This document shows, in pieces, positions 26,426 through 35,363 of a DNA stretch of 64,000 nucleotides. Position 1 is the first letter of the stretch, and every line of letters begins with the position of its first letter. Below the pieces are notes generated by a model. That model ran no database searches. It worked only from the letters and a program-made list of their open reading frames with translations, and was not told where the DNA came from. The translations under genes were made by a program, and so were the position numbers. The stretch is taken from the NCBI RefSeq assembly GCF_900103525.1, contig NZ_FNHN01000001.1, forward strand, positions 124,001-188,000, in the 5' to 3' direction. The DNA comes from Bacillus sp. OK048 (GTDB lineage: Bacteria > Bacillota > Bacilli > Bacillales > Cytobacillaceae).

Positions 26426-27424
26426 TTACTCAGTATACCAATATATCTGTTCAAGCAGTAACTTAATTTTTATATTATCCTTTAAGACTGGCACCTTTTT
26501 CCACCCGAGGGTCCTTACCTCAAGTGTTTCAGAGTTTGATTCAACGGTTAACGTAAAACCTTCTCTATTTGGATTCACTTTTGTAATCACCCCAGAGATG
26601 ATGCAATATATCCCTTTACTTGTGTGTTCCGATTCTTCATCAATAATTTGCAAATGATTAGAATCTATCCAACCCCTGTTTAAGGCTGAAGGTATTGCCA
26701 AGTCACTTTGAAACCAACTTTCCCATTGTTCCTTTGAAAATCGATTCGGTAACGACAAGAAATGGGCAATTTTTTCAGAGGAAGGCTGTTGAAAAATCTC
26801 CGCTGGTTTGCCAATTTGCTGCAGCCTCCCTTCAAAAATAACCCCAATGCGGTCGGCAATCGATAAAGCTTCATCAATATAATGTGTTACCCATAAAATC
26901 GAAAACCCGAGGTTCCTTTGTAGAGCATATAACCATGAAATCAAGTCTTCTCTAAGCGTAGTATCCAAGGAAGCAAATGGTTCATCTAAAAGAAGAAGAT
27001 CAGGGTTTAAAATGAGCGCTCTTCCTAATGAAACCCGTTGCTGCTGCCCACCTGATAACTGATGCGGATAGCGATTCTCTAAATTTTCAAGCTGCAGGCT
27101 TTTTAGAAAATTTCTCGCTTGAATTTTTCGTTCCTTTGCTGAAATTCCTTTCACTTTTAAGCCAAAAGCGATATTTTCTAAAACGGTGAGATGAGGAAAA
27201 AGTCTTGGTTCTTGAAATACCAGCCCGGTTGTTCCTGTTCCCTTCGCCCAAGAAATCCTTCCCGATGAAAATGGTAGTAAACCAGCAATACTTTTTAATA
27301 TAGTTGTTTTTCCACTACCAGACGGTCCCATTAATACGAAGATTTCACCAGGATTTATCGATAAATTTAAAGAGTTAATAATCCTGGCTTGATTTATCGT
27401 AATAGTTACATTCTCTAACTGCAT
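26426..27424 (-). CDS. ABC transporter ATP-binding protein (YnjD-like)
   Basis: 332 aa. Walker A GPSGSGKTT, Q-loop FQEPRLFPHL, signature LSGGQQQRVSLGRAL, Walker B LLLLDEP, switch WVTHY. A C-terminal regulatory extension (about 240-332) contains a TOBE-like stretch (GVITKVNPNREGFTLTV). Powers the importer formed by the next two permeases and the lipoprotein. GGAGGTGA precedes the start. Confidence 0.92.
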   Translation of the reverse strand: MQLENVTITINQARIINSLNLSINPGEIFVLMGPSGSGKTTILKSIAGLLPFSSGRISWAKGTGTTGLVFQEPRLFPHLTVLENIAFGLKVKGISAKERKIQARNFLKSLQLENLENRYPHQLSGGQQQRVSLGRALILNPDLLLLDEPFASLDTTLREDLISWLYALQRNLGFSILWVTHYIDEALSIADRIGVIFEGRLQQIGKPAEIFQQPSSEKIAHFLSLPNRFSKEQWESWFQSDLAIPSALNRGWIDSNHLQIIDEESEHTSKGIYCIISGVITKVNPNREGFTLTVESNSETLEVRTLGWKKVPVLKDNIKIKLLLEQIYWYTE

Positions 27425-27440
27425 TTACCCTCACCTCCCT

Positions 27441-28238
27441 CTATTGTAAAAATCTATTTTTGTTATTTATTCGTAACAGGACAAAATAGATTAGTAATAA
27501 AATAATTATTGGGGCAAAAAACAAAAGACTATATGCCGAGACAATTGACGAGTTTCCACTACTTGCATAAGGAAATATTACAAGAGGGAGTGTCAGCAAG
27601 GTACCCCCACTCATAATCCATGTGGGTAAATACTGGCTAAAAGAAATGATAAGTACCAATAGGCTTCCCAATAATATCGATGGAATAAGTAGTGGAAACT
27701 CAATCCACAAAAATATTTTCCATTCGTTTGCACCTAATACAAATGCAGCTTCACCTAATTTTGTTCCCATTAATCGATACTGAAACCAGATCGATGCAAT
27801 AAAGTAAGGTAAGGTTACCAGAATATGGGCAAGGGCCACACCAACGTAATCATTTAAAAAATCAAATTGCAAGGCAACATCGTGCATTCCAATGATTGAA
27901 AGGGTGTAGGGTATAAATAGTGGAGCAAGCAGTACGGCAAATACAATATTCTTACCCTTGAATTCATTCTGTGCTAAACCCCTTGCAGCTGGAATTCCTA
28001 GAACAATGTTTCCAAACAAAGTTAAGCCAGCCACAATGAAACTATTAAGCATTCCCTCATATGCTCTACCAGAAAAAGAAAAAAGGTATTCCCATGAATC
28101 TATGCTCCATTTATCAGGAACGAGCATTGGCCACGGCCAATACTTCGTAAAGCTCCAAATGGCTAGAGGTATAAACGGGAGACAGATAAACAAAGCAAGG
28201 ATTCCTACTAGCACTATATTAAAGGTCTTTTTTACCAT
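27441..28238 (-). CDS. ABC transporter permease, second half (YnjC-like)
   Basis: 265 aa with six hydrophobic spans and the EAA loop region (GTKLGEAAFVLGANEWKIFLWIEFPLL). In E. coli YnjC the two permease halves are one protein; here they are two genes with a short (7-base) overlap. Confidence 0.9.
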   Translation of the reverse strand: MVKKTFNIVLVGILALFICLPFIPLAIWSFTKYWPWPMLVPDKWSIDSWEYLFSFSGRAYEGMLNSFIVAGLTLFGNIVLGIPAARGLAQNEFKGKNIVFAVLLAPLFIPYTLSIIGMHDVALQFDFLNDYVGVALAHILVTLPYFIASIWFQYRLMGTKLGEAAFVLGANEWKIFLWIEFPLLIPSILLGSLLVLIISFSQYLPTWIMSGGTLLTLPLVIFPYASSGNSSIVSAYSLLFFAPIIILLLIYFVLLRINNKNRFLQ

Positions 28239-29134
28239 ACTCTTTTCCCTCGTTTATACCAATCCATTTGCATATAAATTAATAAACTGCCTATCAAAAG
28301 GGCTATTCCAGCTATAACAACATTCATCGCAATCGCAATCGGCTGACGATCTAATCCAAACTGAGAATATTCATGAAAAGCTTCAACAGGTATGAAACCA
28401 AAGGATGTGCTCGCCAATAGAGCGGGAATCTCATAAGCTCCTAAAGCAAATGCAAATACCACCCACATCCCGCCAACCCAGATTGGAAGTAGTATCGGGA
28501 TGATCACCCACCGCACGGTTTGTGAAAATGTCGAGCCCAGCGCTTTCGCTTGATCTCTCCAATCCGAGATGAGTTTAACAATAAAAGGATACATGAGTAA
28601 AACAAGGAATGGAACTTCCTTCCACATATAGGCTAAAATGACTCCAATACCCCACTCATCATGAATAAGGACTGGGAACGATTCAAAATTGTTAATCCAC
28701 CCTAAACGGTAGGCAATTCGCGAATACCAACCACTTTGAGAAAACACCTGCATTAGGAGGTAAGCTGCTAATAAATGAGGGATTCCAATTGGAAGTTGAA
28801 AAATGATTTGTATCCATTTCCATTTACTGCTTTGCACGGCTAAAAATACGGCTGCAAGTAATCCTATCATCCCAGATACTAAGGCTATAACCGCTGCAAT
28901 TCCAACTGTTACCCCCACTGAGCTCAAAAATGAAGGATTCATTAACTCTTTATATGCCCAAAGGGTCTCATTTTCCATTAACGTTGAAATTTGATGCACG
29001 CTTACCAAACTTAGATAGATAGAATGGATAGACCCGCCCACAAAAAAGAACAGCATACACAAAAAGGCTGGTAGAATACCCAACAGCCCTTTTTGTCTAT
29101 TCATTTGGAATGTAAATTTATTTCTTTGCCACAT
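28232..29134 (-). CDS. ABC transporter permease, first half (YnjC-like)
   Basis: About 300 aa with six spans; EAA-type loop DWRDQAKALGSTFSQTVRWVIIPILLP. Start at 29134 (GGATGGA upstream), inside the end of the binding-protein gene. Pairs with the following permease. Confidence 0.9.
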   Translation of the reverse strand: MWQRNKFTFQMNRQKGLLGILPAFLCMLFFFVGGSIHSIYLSLVSVHQISTLMENETLWAYKELMNPSFLSSVGVTVGIAAVIALVSGMIGLLAAVFLAVQSSKWKWIQIIFQLPIGIPHLLAAYLLMQVFSQSGWYSRIAYRLGWINNFESFPVLIHDEWGIGVILAYMWKEVPFLVLLMYPFIVKLISDWRDQAKALGSTFSQTVRWVIIPILLPIWVGGMWVVFAFALGAYEIPALLASTSFGFIPVEAFHEYSQFGLDRQPIAIAMNVVIAGIALLIGSLLIYMQMDWYKRGKRVW

Positions 29135-30365
29135 TTTCAATCCATCCTCGTTCTAGCCATTGGACGTAATCTGCGCCAATCTCTGGTGCTCGATGACTGG
29201 ACAATTCTTCCTGTGATAGTGTTGCTCGTCCCCTGTCAATGGATTCCATTACTTTTTTATCTTCATCAGATAATTTGTCAACGGACAGCGACATCATTTC
29301 CCCCCAATACTCCAGGTCCATTTTTTTCAATTGAGCCTCGGGGGAAAGAAGATAATTAATTAAAACTAATGCACCATTTGCATTAGGAGCATTATAGGGT
29401 ATTGCAAGAAAGTGAGTATTGGCAAGTGTTCCTTTATCTAAGATAAAGGTTTTCGTCGTTTCAGGAAATTCACCACTTTTGATTAGGTTTGAGGCATTTG
29501 CTTCATCATAACCCATCGTCATCCACACTTCACCATTTTTATATAACTGCTCTAGCTGTGAAATGGACTGGGGATAAGATTTCCCTTCCCGCCATAAAAA
29601 TGGCTTCATATCATTTAAAACGTTCCAAACTTGTTTACTTTCACTTTCGATTAATGATTTATCAAAGTCATTCAAATAGGCACTATAATTTTCACTTTTC
29701 TCATGGAGGACATGACGAACAAAAGCACTTCCTGTAAAGTCAGGTGGGGCTGGATATGTAAATTTCCCTGGATTGCCCCTCACCCATTCCTGTAATTCGT
29801 CGATTGACCTAGGCGGGTTGGCAATTTTGCTGGAATCGTATGCAAACACAAATTGCACTTTTCCCCAAGGAGCCTCGTAACCCTCAATTGGAAATCCAAA
29901 ATCGTATTTTATATCATCACTTTCAGTGTCAACAAACTGTTGAAAGTTAGGTAATTTCTCAGTAAAAGGTCCTAGAAGAAGCTCCTGTTGCTTCGCTGTT
30001 TTAAAGTTTTCACCATTTACCCATAAGACATCCATTTCTCCAGATGTTTTATTTGCTTTTTTTTCGGTCATTAACTTATTAATAAATTCAGTTGCATCCA
30101 TTGGATACCGTTTTAACTCAACACCAAACTGTTCTTTCAATCTTGGAGCAACCCACTCATCTATATAGCGATTAATCCCTTCATCTCCGCCCCAAAGGTA
30201 AAAGTTCACCTTAGTGCCACGTGCGTTGGCTTCAATATCTTTCCAATCACTTGTTAATGTATTTTTTTCAATAGGTTTTGTTTCCTCTTTATTACCTGAT
30301 GTGCATCCTGTTAAAATTAATATAAGCACCAACATAATGCTGTTAATTAAGCGTGACTTTCTCAT
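29118..30365 (-). CDS. Substrate-binding lipoprotein of ABC transporter (YnjB-like)
   Basis: 415 aa. Lipobox LTGC with the lipidated Cys at residue 21 or so after a hydrophobic signal. The mature part has KVNFYLWGGDEGINRYIDEWV, MDVLWVNGENFKTAK and FPIEGYEAPWGKVQFVFAYD, closely following the YnjB family of extracellular binding proteins. Substrate is unknown. Gene order binding protein, two permeases, ATPase, CDP-alcohol transferase. Confidence 0.9.
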   Translation of the reverse strand: MRKSRLINSIMLVLILILTGCTSGNKEETKPIEKNTLTSDWKDIEANARGTKVNFYLWGGDEGINRYIDEWVAPRLKEQFGVELKRYPMDATEFINKLMTEKKANKTSGEMDVLWVNGENFKTAKQQELLLGPFTEKLPNFQQFVDTESDDIKYDFGFPIEGYEAPWGKVQFVFAYDSSKIANPPRSIDELQEWVRGNPGKFTYPAPPDFTGSAFVRHVLHEKSENYSAYLNDFDKSLIESESKQVWNVLNDMKPFLWREGKSYPQSISQLEQLYKNGEVWMTMGYDEANASNLIKSGEFPETTKTFILDKGTLANTHFLAIPYNAPNANGALVLINYLLSPEAQLKKMDLEYWGEMMSLSVDKLSDEDKKVMESIDRGRATLSQEELSSHRAPEIGADYVQWLERGWIENVAKK

Positions 30366-30377
30366 AAATATCCCTTT

Positions 30378-30575
30378 CTATAACCTGCAGTTCGCTTTAC
30401 AGGTAAAGTATTTTTCCCATAATCCTAAAAATAAGTATAAAGCTAAGCCAAAACTATATACAAAAATAAATGATGATAATTCAAAAGATACCTTAATGCA
30501 GTAAAGAGAATAGATCATCATTCCAACTAGTAATAGCCAACGGCAGTGCCAGAGGACTTTTTGCATTTTTTTCAT
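30378..30575 (-). CDS. Small two-span membrane protein
   Basis: 65 aa starting MKKMQKVLWHCRW; two hydrophobic helices (WLLLVGMMIYSLYCI and FIFVYSFGLALYLFLGLW) and a Cys-containing tail (YFTCKANCRL). Its ATG overlaps the stop of the selenoprotein gene (ATGA), so the two are probably co-translated. Not recognised. Confidence 0.65.
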   Translation of the reverse strand: MKKMQKVLWHCRWLLLVGMMIYSLYCIKVSFELSSFIFVYSFGLALYLFLGLWEKYFTCKANCRL

Positions 30576-31327
30576 TTCCTCTTCTTTCCTTTCCACTTAT
30601 ATGGAAGTTTTACCATTGTTTCTGGGACTTCAATTTCTTTTAAATAACGAATCGCATCAAGGAGAATTTGTCTTTGTACATCGATCTCCCCTGCTTTTCC
30701 AAAGCTTCTACCTAAAGGGAATCGTAAGTGCAAGGATCGCGGTACCCTCACCTTCAGGGTTAATTCCGCTAAATGTGAAATCGAGATCGTTGGTATCCCT
30801 GCCTTTTCAATAGCATATTGAATCAATCCCACGGATTGATGACATATATATCAGCCGGGGTTTAGAATAACTGCGTCTACTTTCTCGTCCTTTAACTGTT
30901 TTAAAATTAATGGAATCGTGTCTGCTAGTAAAGGCTTGGTGTCTGGTATATATCCCATTACTCCATAATGTGTCGGAGCAACTCCACCAATCACCCCATC
31001 CCGAGCAAGTTCATTGAGTCGAAAAAGAGGAAAAACACAGTTAATATCAACGTCAGCATCACTTCGATCAAAATGGGTATGACTGATCATCAATTCCGCT
31101 TCCTCTGTTTCTGAAGGGATGAATCGGACAGAAGGATCTCCCGCCTCTACATCAAAAACAGGCTGTGTTTTCAAATGGACACCCGCCGTGGTTACCAATG
31201 CAAAAATCGCTTCCTGGGTTGGTTTGGTGAAGGGTTCCAGCGGAATATCACCTTGTATGGAATGCACCATATGCCTCGCCCGTTGGCTAACAATCGATTC
31301 TATTAAACGATTTCCTGATAATTTCAA
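30572..31327 (-). CDS. GrdB-family protein, probable selenoprotein (in-frame TGA = Sec)
   Basis: 251 aa if the TGA at 30853-30851 is read through. Start TTG at 31327, five bases after GGGGGAGG. It belongs to the glycine/sarcosine/betaine reductase selenoprotein B family (VALVTTAGVHL-type segment near residue 45, ISHTHFDRSDADVDINCVFPL, GGVAPTHYGVMGYI). The protein runs VDAVILNPG, then TGA, then YICHQSVGLIQYAIEKAGIPT. In cysteine relatives the same place is CxxCHQSVGL, so the TGA replaces the first redox Cys, giving UxxC. A hairpin with an 8-bp stem follows directly. The downstream frame stays open and family-like for 83 codons. A nonsense mutation or sequencing error is the alternative, but it would be a coincidence at exactly this codon. 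Likely thiol-redox enzyme. Confidence 0.82.
30815..30850 (-). promoter_or_regulatory. Bacterial SECIS-like hairpin
   Basis: Immediately 3' of the in-frame UGA (minus strand): AUCAAUCC-GUG-GGAUUGAU, a perfect 8-bp stem with a 3-base loop that begins with G, the loop starting 19 bases after the UGA. Outer AUAU/AUAU pairing across a small internal loop can extend it. Position, G in the loop and GU content fit the loose consensus for SelB-binding bacterial SECIS elements. Confidence 0.75.
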
Positions 31328-31434
31328 ACCTTCCTCCCCCTTTCCATCAACCAAAAAACTTACTAAATGAGGCGCCTTTCTGGTCGTTTTTTCTTTTCAA
31401 TGCGCCAACTAGTATTTTCCGTTATTTTCCACTA

Positions 31435-32187
31435 TTAACCTTTTACTCTATGTTTTGCTTTCCTCCATCCCTGTAATTTTGGACGAAGAATCAACCCAAT
31501 CACTGCGAGCGCGATCACGATCGTAAATAGGAAGAACAAAATTTGAACCGTACTGGTTGCATTTTGACCGAGATAAGAATAAAGAATCGTTGCAGGTAAT
31601 TGTCCAAGGCCAGTAGCCCAGAAGAACTGCCAGAAAGAAATGGACGTAACACCAGCCGCATAACTAACTAAATCAAAAGAAACAATTGGTACTAGTCTGG
31701 CAATAAAAACGGCGTGTTTCCCGTACTTATCAAAGAATTGATCCCACCAAGTCAACGCTTTTTTTGTAACCATTTTTTCAACTACAGGTCTGCCCAAGAA
31801 TTTGGCTAGATAGAAACATAGAATTGCTCCCACCATAGCACTGCTCCATGAAAGAATCGCACCTAAACCCCATCCAAATAATAATCCATTTGCAAATGTA
31901 ATAACGAATGCAGGAAGTGGTGCAATGATAGATTGAAAGACCATCATTAGTCCTGATATAACGGCAGCAAGTGAACCAAAAGAGAGCAGATACTCCTTGA
32001 AACCTTCCACATTTGCATCTTTCAAATAAATAATGGCCTGGTTAATGGTGTCTCGAGCTCCACCTTGACCTAGATAAATCAATAGGAAGAATGCGATAAA
32101 TCCAAATAAAGACATCATTCCAACCTTTTTATATCTAGATAATTGATCCCAACCGGTAGAGGAGTCCATGTTTTTCATTTTCATCAC
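31435..32187 (-). CDS. TVP38/TMEM64 (DedA-like) family membrane protein
   Basis: 250 aa, about five spans, with the SNARE-associated motif region: FVITFANGLLFGWGLGAILSWSSAMVGAILCFYLAKFLGR and FIARLVPIVSFDLVSYAAGVTSISFWQFFWATGLGQLPAT. Family members (E. coli YdjX, YdjZ) lie beside ynj genes; members are implicated in lipid scrambling or metalloid handling. Upstream of the selenoprotein gene by 107 bases on the same strand. Confidence 0.9.
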   Translation of the reverse strand: MMKMKNMDSSTGWDQLSRYKKVGMMSLFGFIAFFLLIYLGQGGARDTINQAIIYLKDANVEGFKEYLLSFGSLAAVISGLMMVFQSIIAPLPAFVITFANGLLFGWGLGAILSWSSAMVGAILCFYLAKFLGRPVVEKMVTKKALTWWDQFFDKYGKHAVFIARLVPIVSFDLVSYAAGVTSISFWQFFWATGLGQLPATILYSYLGQNATSTVQILFFLFTIVIALAVIGLILRPKLQGWRKAKHRVKG

Positions 32188-32327
32188 CTAATTAATTTAT
32201 TATTGAATACGTTAATAGTTTCCGTTTGACTATCGTTCATAAAATGGTCAAAAACTTATGATTTTTTTGTTAACTGCTCTGTTTTTAAAATAAGCTGTGT
32301 AAAATGATACTGTTGATTTTATTACCT

Positions 32328-32456
32328 GTTGATTTGAGCGGAAGGCACGAGACTCCTGCGGGACTAGCAGGTCAGGGTGAGACCCCGCAGTCGTGCAGCG
32401 GCGAGGAGGCTCACCGACCGCCCGCGGAAAGCGAAGTGCCTGGAGCTCAAATCAAC
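32328..32456. repeat. Long inverted repeat element, family B
   Basis: GTTGATTTGAGC at the left end is exactly complementary to GCTCAAATCAAC at the right end, enclosing a GC-rich core of about 105 bases (for example CACGAGACTCCTGCGGGA, GACCCCGCAG). A weaker outer pair (GCTGTGT / ACACAGC) extends it. No open reading frame. Similar elements are scattered in many Bacillus-type genomes. The flanks 32188-32327 and 32457-32699 show no gene. Confidence 0.85.
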
Positions 32457-32699
32457 AATCAAGTTTAACACAGCCTTAAAATAAAAAATGAATCCCCTTG
32501 AAAAAAAACCTTATATTATATGGCTTATAAACATTACATATCCATTGGCCTTAAACATTATAAACAAATGAAATGATAAGATAAATTCAATTTGTCTATT
32601 TATTTGGTTGACAATCATCGACATTTTCTATAGATAAATTTCGAAAAAAGCGTCCATATTACCTTATCGTGAAATAATTTCGCGTAGCCTAAAAATCGT

Positions 32700-32727
32700 A
32701 AAAAAAGCACGTCAATTGACGCACTTT
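32700..32727 (-). terminator. Terminator of the ABC-F gene
   Basis: Minus strand GTGCGTCAATTGACGTGC followed by seven T, at the ABC-F stop. Confidence 0.75.
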
Positions 32728-34614
32728 TTACTCACTTTCTGCTATTTCAGCTAGATATTCCCATCTTTCGATTAAATACTCGAGCTTTTGGTTTAATTCT
32801 GTTTCTTCTTTCATTAATTCCTGCGCTTTTGTGAAGTCGCTGCCTGTGTTTCCTATTTCTTTTGAAACCTCTTCGAGTCGAGCTTCGGTTTTCTCAATCA
32901 CATCGTCAATTTCTTCCCACTCTTTTTTCTCCTTGTAGGTCATTCTTTTCTTTTTTTCCTTTTCAGGAGCTTTCGTTTGTGTAGCAGTTGATGTTACCGG
33001 TTTTTTCACAGCCTCAGTTGCGGTTTCCTTTTCAAGGTATTCACTGTAATTTCCATAAAAAGAATCAATATAACCTTTTCCTCGCAAAACAAGGAGCTGG
33101 TCGACGACTTTATCAAGGAAGTAGCGATCATGGGAGACGGTGATGACAACTCCAGGGAAATCCTCTAGATAATCTTCAAGGACCGTCAATGTTTGCGTAT
33201 CCAGATCATTTGTCGGTTCATCGAGCAATAGCACGTTTGGTGCTGTCATAAGTAACTTTAGCAAGTATAAACGGCGTTTTTCCCCACCTGATAACTTCCG
33301 GATTGGCGTTCCATGCGAAAATGGCGGGAAAAGAAAACGTTCAAGCATAAGAGCAGCGGAAAGCGTTTTTCCATCGGAAGTCTCAATCACTTCTGCGGTT
33401 TCTTTAATATACTCAATCATCCGCTTGTTCTCATCCATGTCTTCGTTTTCCTGTGTATAATAAGCGACTTTCACCGTTTGTCCCATGACAAATTCACCTT
33501 CATCAAGCGGCAGCTTTTTAGCTAGAACATTCAACAGCGTTGACTTTCCTGTTCCATTTCTTCCGATAATTCCAAGACGATCACCTGGTTTTACGAGTAA
33601 ATTAAAGTCGTTGAGGATTGTCTTTTCCCCATATCGCTTTGAGGCATCCTTGAGTTCAAAAACCTGTTTACCGAGTCGGCTGCCATTCAGCGAAATATCT
33701 ACCTTCTCACCTGTTGGCTTTCCGCCTGAAAGCTTATCTTCTAGTTCATCGAAACGTTGGATCCGTGCTTTTTGCTTTGTTGTCCGTGCTTTGGCGCCGC
33801 GTCTTATCCACTCAAGCTCTCGTCTAAAAAGATTCTGTCTTTTTTCAAAGGTGGCTGCCTCGTTTTCCTCACGAATGGCTTTTGCTTCTAAAAATGCTGC
33901 GTAATTTCCTTTATAACTGTAGAGATTACCGCCATCGAGTTCGAACATTCTGTTTGCCACCCGATCTAGAAAGTAACGATCATGGGTTACGAGCAGGATC
34001 GAGCCACTGTACCTACTTAAGTAATCCTCGAGCCATTTAACAGAGTCAAAGTCGAGATGGTTCGTTGGTTCGTCCAAAATGAGTAAATCAGGTTCTGCAA
34101 TTAAAACTTGTGCTAAAGCTACACGCTTTTTTTGCCCGCCCGAAAGCTCACCCATTCTCTTTGTAAAATCTTCAATTCCTAATTTCATTAAAATCGACTT
34201 TGCATTAGTGCTTGCATCCCAAGCATTTAGAGCGTCCATTTGCTTTTGTAATTGAAATAAATCCTCTTGCACCTTTGTGTCATTTGGAGTTGAATTCAAC
34301 AACAGTAGTGTTTTTTCATATTCACGCATTAGTCTTAAAATCGGTGCGTCACCATGATAAACCTGTTCGAGAACGGTTTTAGCAGGGTCCATTTCTGGTT
34401 GCTGATCAAGAAACGCAATACTGTAATCTTTACCTGTGATTATTTTTCCATCATCGGGCTGGTCCAAACCAGCGATAATTTTTAATAACGAGGATTTGCC
34501 CGTTCCATTGATTCCAATTAAACCAACGCGCTCTTTTTCACCGATGGTAATCGATATATGGTTAAAAAGCTGTTTCTCTCCATATGTTTTTGAAATATTT
34601 TCTATTGTGAGCAT
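32728..34614 (-). CDS. ABC-F translation factor (YfmR-like)
   Basis: 628 aa with two ATPase domains and no membrane span: Walker A GINGTGKSS and GRNGTGKST, signatures LSGGQKKRVALAQ and LSGGEKRRLYLL, Walker B LLILDEPTNHLD and VLLLDEPTNDLD. The interdomain linker (ARTTKQKARIQRF) reaches the peptidyl-transferase centre in relatives; a charged coiled-coil C-terminus follows (about 540-628). Best fits B. subtilis YfmR, which helps ribosomes through stalls. Start at 34614 with GAGGA upstream, next to the preceding HD gene. Confidence 0.9.
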   Translation of the reverse strand: MLTIENISKTYGEKQLFNHISITIGEKERVGLIGINGTGKSSLLKIIAGLDQPDDGKIITGKDYSIAFLDQQPEMDPAKTVLEQVYHGDAPILRLMREYEKTLLLLNSTPNDTKVQEDLFQLQKQMDALNAWDASTNAKSILMKLGIEDFTKRMGELSGGQKKRVALAQVLIAEPDLLILDEPTNHLDFDSVKWLEDYLSRYSGSILLVTHDRYFLDRVANRMFELDGGNLYSYKGNYAAFLEAKAIREENEAATFEKRQNLFRRELEWIRRGAKARTTKQKARIQRFDELEDKLSGGKPTGEKVDISLNGSRLGKQVFELKDASKRYGEKTILNDFNLLVKPGDRLGIIGRNGTGKSTLLNVLAKKLPLDEGEFVMGQTVKVAYYTQENEDMDENKRMIEYIKETAEVIETSDGKTLSAALMLERFLFPPFSHGTPIRKLSGGEKRRLYLLKLLMTAPNVLLLDEPTNDLDTQTLTVLEDYLEDFPGVVITVSHDRYFLDKVVDQLLVLRGKGYIDSFYGNYSEYLEKETATEAVKKPVTSTATQTKAPEKEKKKRMTYKEKKEWEEIDDVIEKTEARLEEVSKEIGNTGSDFTKAQELMKEETELNQKLEYLIERWEYLAEIAESE

Positions 34615-34616
34615 TT

Positions 34617-35267
34617 TCATTCCTCTTGACCATCCCATTCTAGATAAAATTGTGCTAAAAATACTTCCATCATTTCTTGACGGCGCTCTGCCATTTCCTT
34701 TGCGGTATCTGTATTTAATAAGTCTTTCAACTTTAATAATTTTTCATAAAAATGATGAATGCTAGTCGATTTACCTTTTCTGTATTCTTCTAAACTCATT
34801 TCTTCTCGTACATTTACAGTGGGGTCATAGATAGGTTGTCCTTTTTTACCCCCATAGGCAAATGCCCTGGCAATCCCAATTGCTCCTATCGCATCTAAGC
34901 GATCAGCGTCCTGTACAATCTTCGCCTCGATACTATCTAGCTCCGTTTTACGTCCACCTTTATATGAAATTGTTTCGATAATTTTAATAATCGCGTTTTG
35001 TGACGCTGCAGGCAAATCGATAGTTTGAAAAAATAAATAAAGCTTTTTCATCCCTGCTACTGCACTTTCATTTAACTTTTCATCAGGAATATCATGCAGG
35101 AGTGCTGCCATTTCTATGATAAAAGGGTCACCTGCTTGTTCTTTATTATTAATATGTAGGGCAGTCCGTCTGACACGATCAACATGATACCAATCATGCC
35201 CTGTTGCGTCTTCCCCTAATTCATTGCGGACATACTCCGCTGTTTGTTCGATAATTTGTTTGTTCAT
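34617..35267 (-). CDS. ypgQ: HD-domain phosphohydrolase (YpgQ-like)
   Basis: 216 aa. HD motifs: HDWYHVDRVRRTAL, ALLHDIPDEKL, DADRLDAIGAIGIARAFAYGG. B. subtilis YpgQ is a manganese-dependent nucleotide pyrophosphohydrolase of this family. Followed closely by the ABC-F gene. Confidence 0.87.
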   Translation of the reverse strand: MNKQIIEQTAEYVRNELGEDATGHDWYHVDRVRRTALHINNKEQAGDPFIIEMAALLHDIPDEKLNESAVAGMKKLYLFFQTIDLPAASQNAIIKIIETISYKGGRKTELDSIEAKIVQDADRLDAIGAIGIARAFAYGGKKGQPIYDPTVNVREEMSLEEYRKGKSTSIHHFYEKLLKLKDLLNTDTAKEMAERRQEMMEVFLAQFYLEWDGQEE

Positions 35268-35322
35268 TTAGAAACACCTTCCTTCACCGTTCTATTTTAT
35301 CATGAAAAACGAATTAAAAAAT

Positions 35323-35348
35323 AACCCCGAAATAAATTCGGAGTTATC
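35323..35348 (-). terminator. Terminator of degV gene
   Basis: Minus strand ATAACTCCGA-atttatt-TCGGGGTTAT followed by a T run. Confidence 0.7.
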
Positions 35349-35363
35349 AACTCTTTCAGGTAG

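Noticed and set aside
30572..31354. Split pseudogene (two ORFs separated by TGA)
   Set aside because: The TGA replaces precisely the redox Cys, a SECIS-like stem follows, and no other lesion is seen; selenoprotein is the simpler reading, though not proven.
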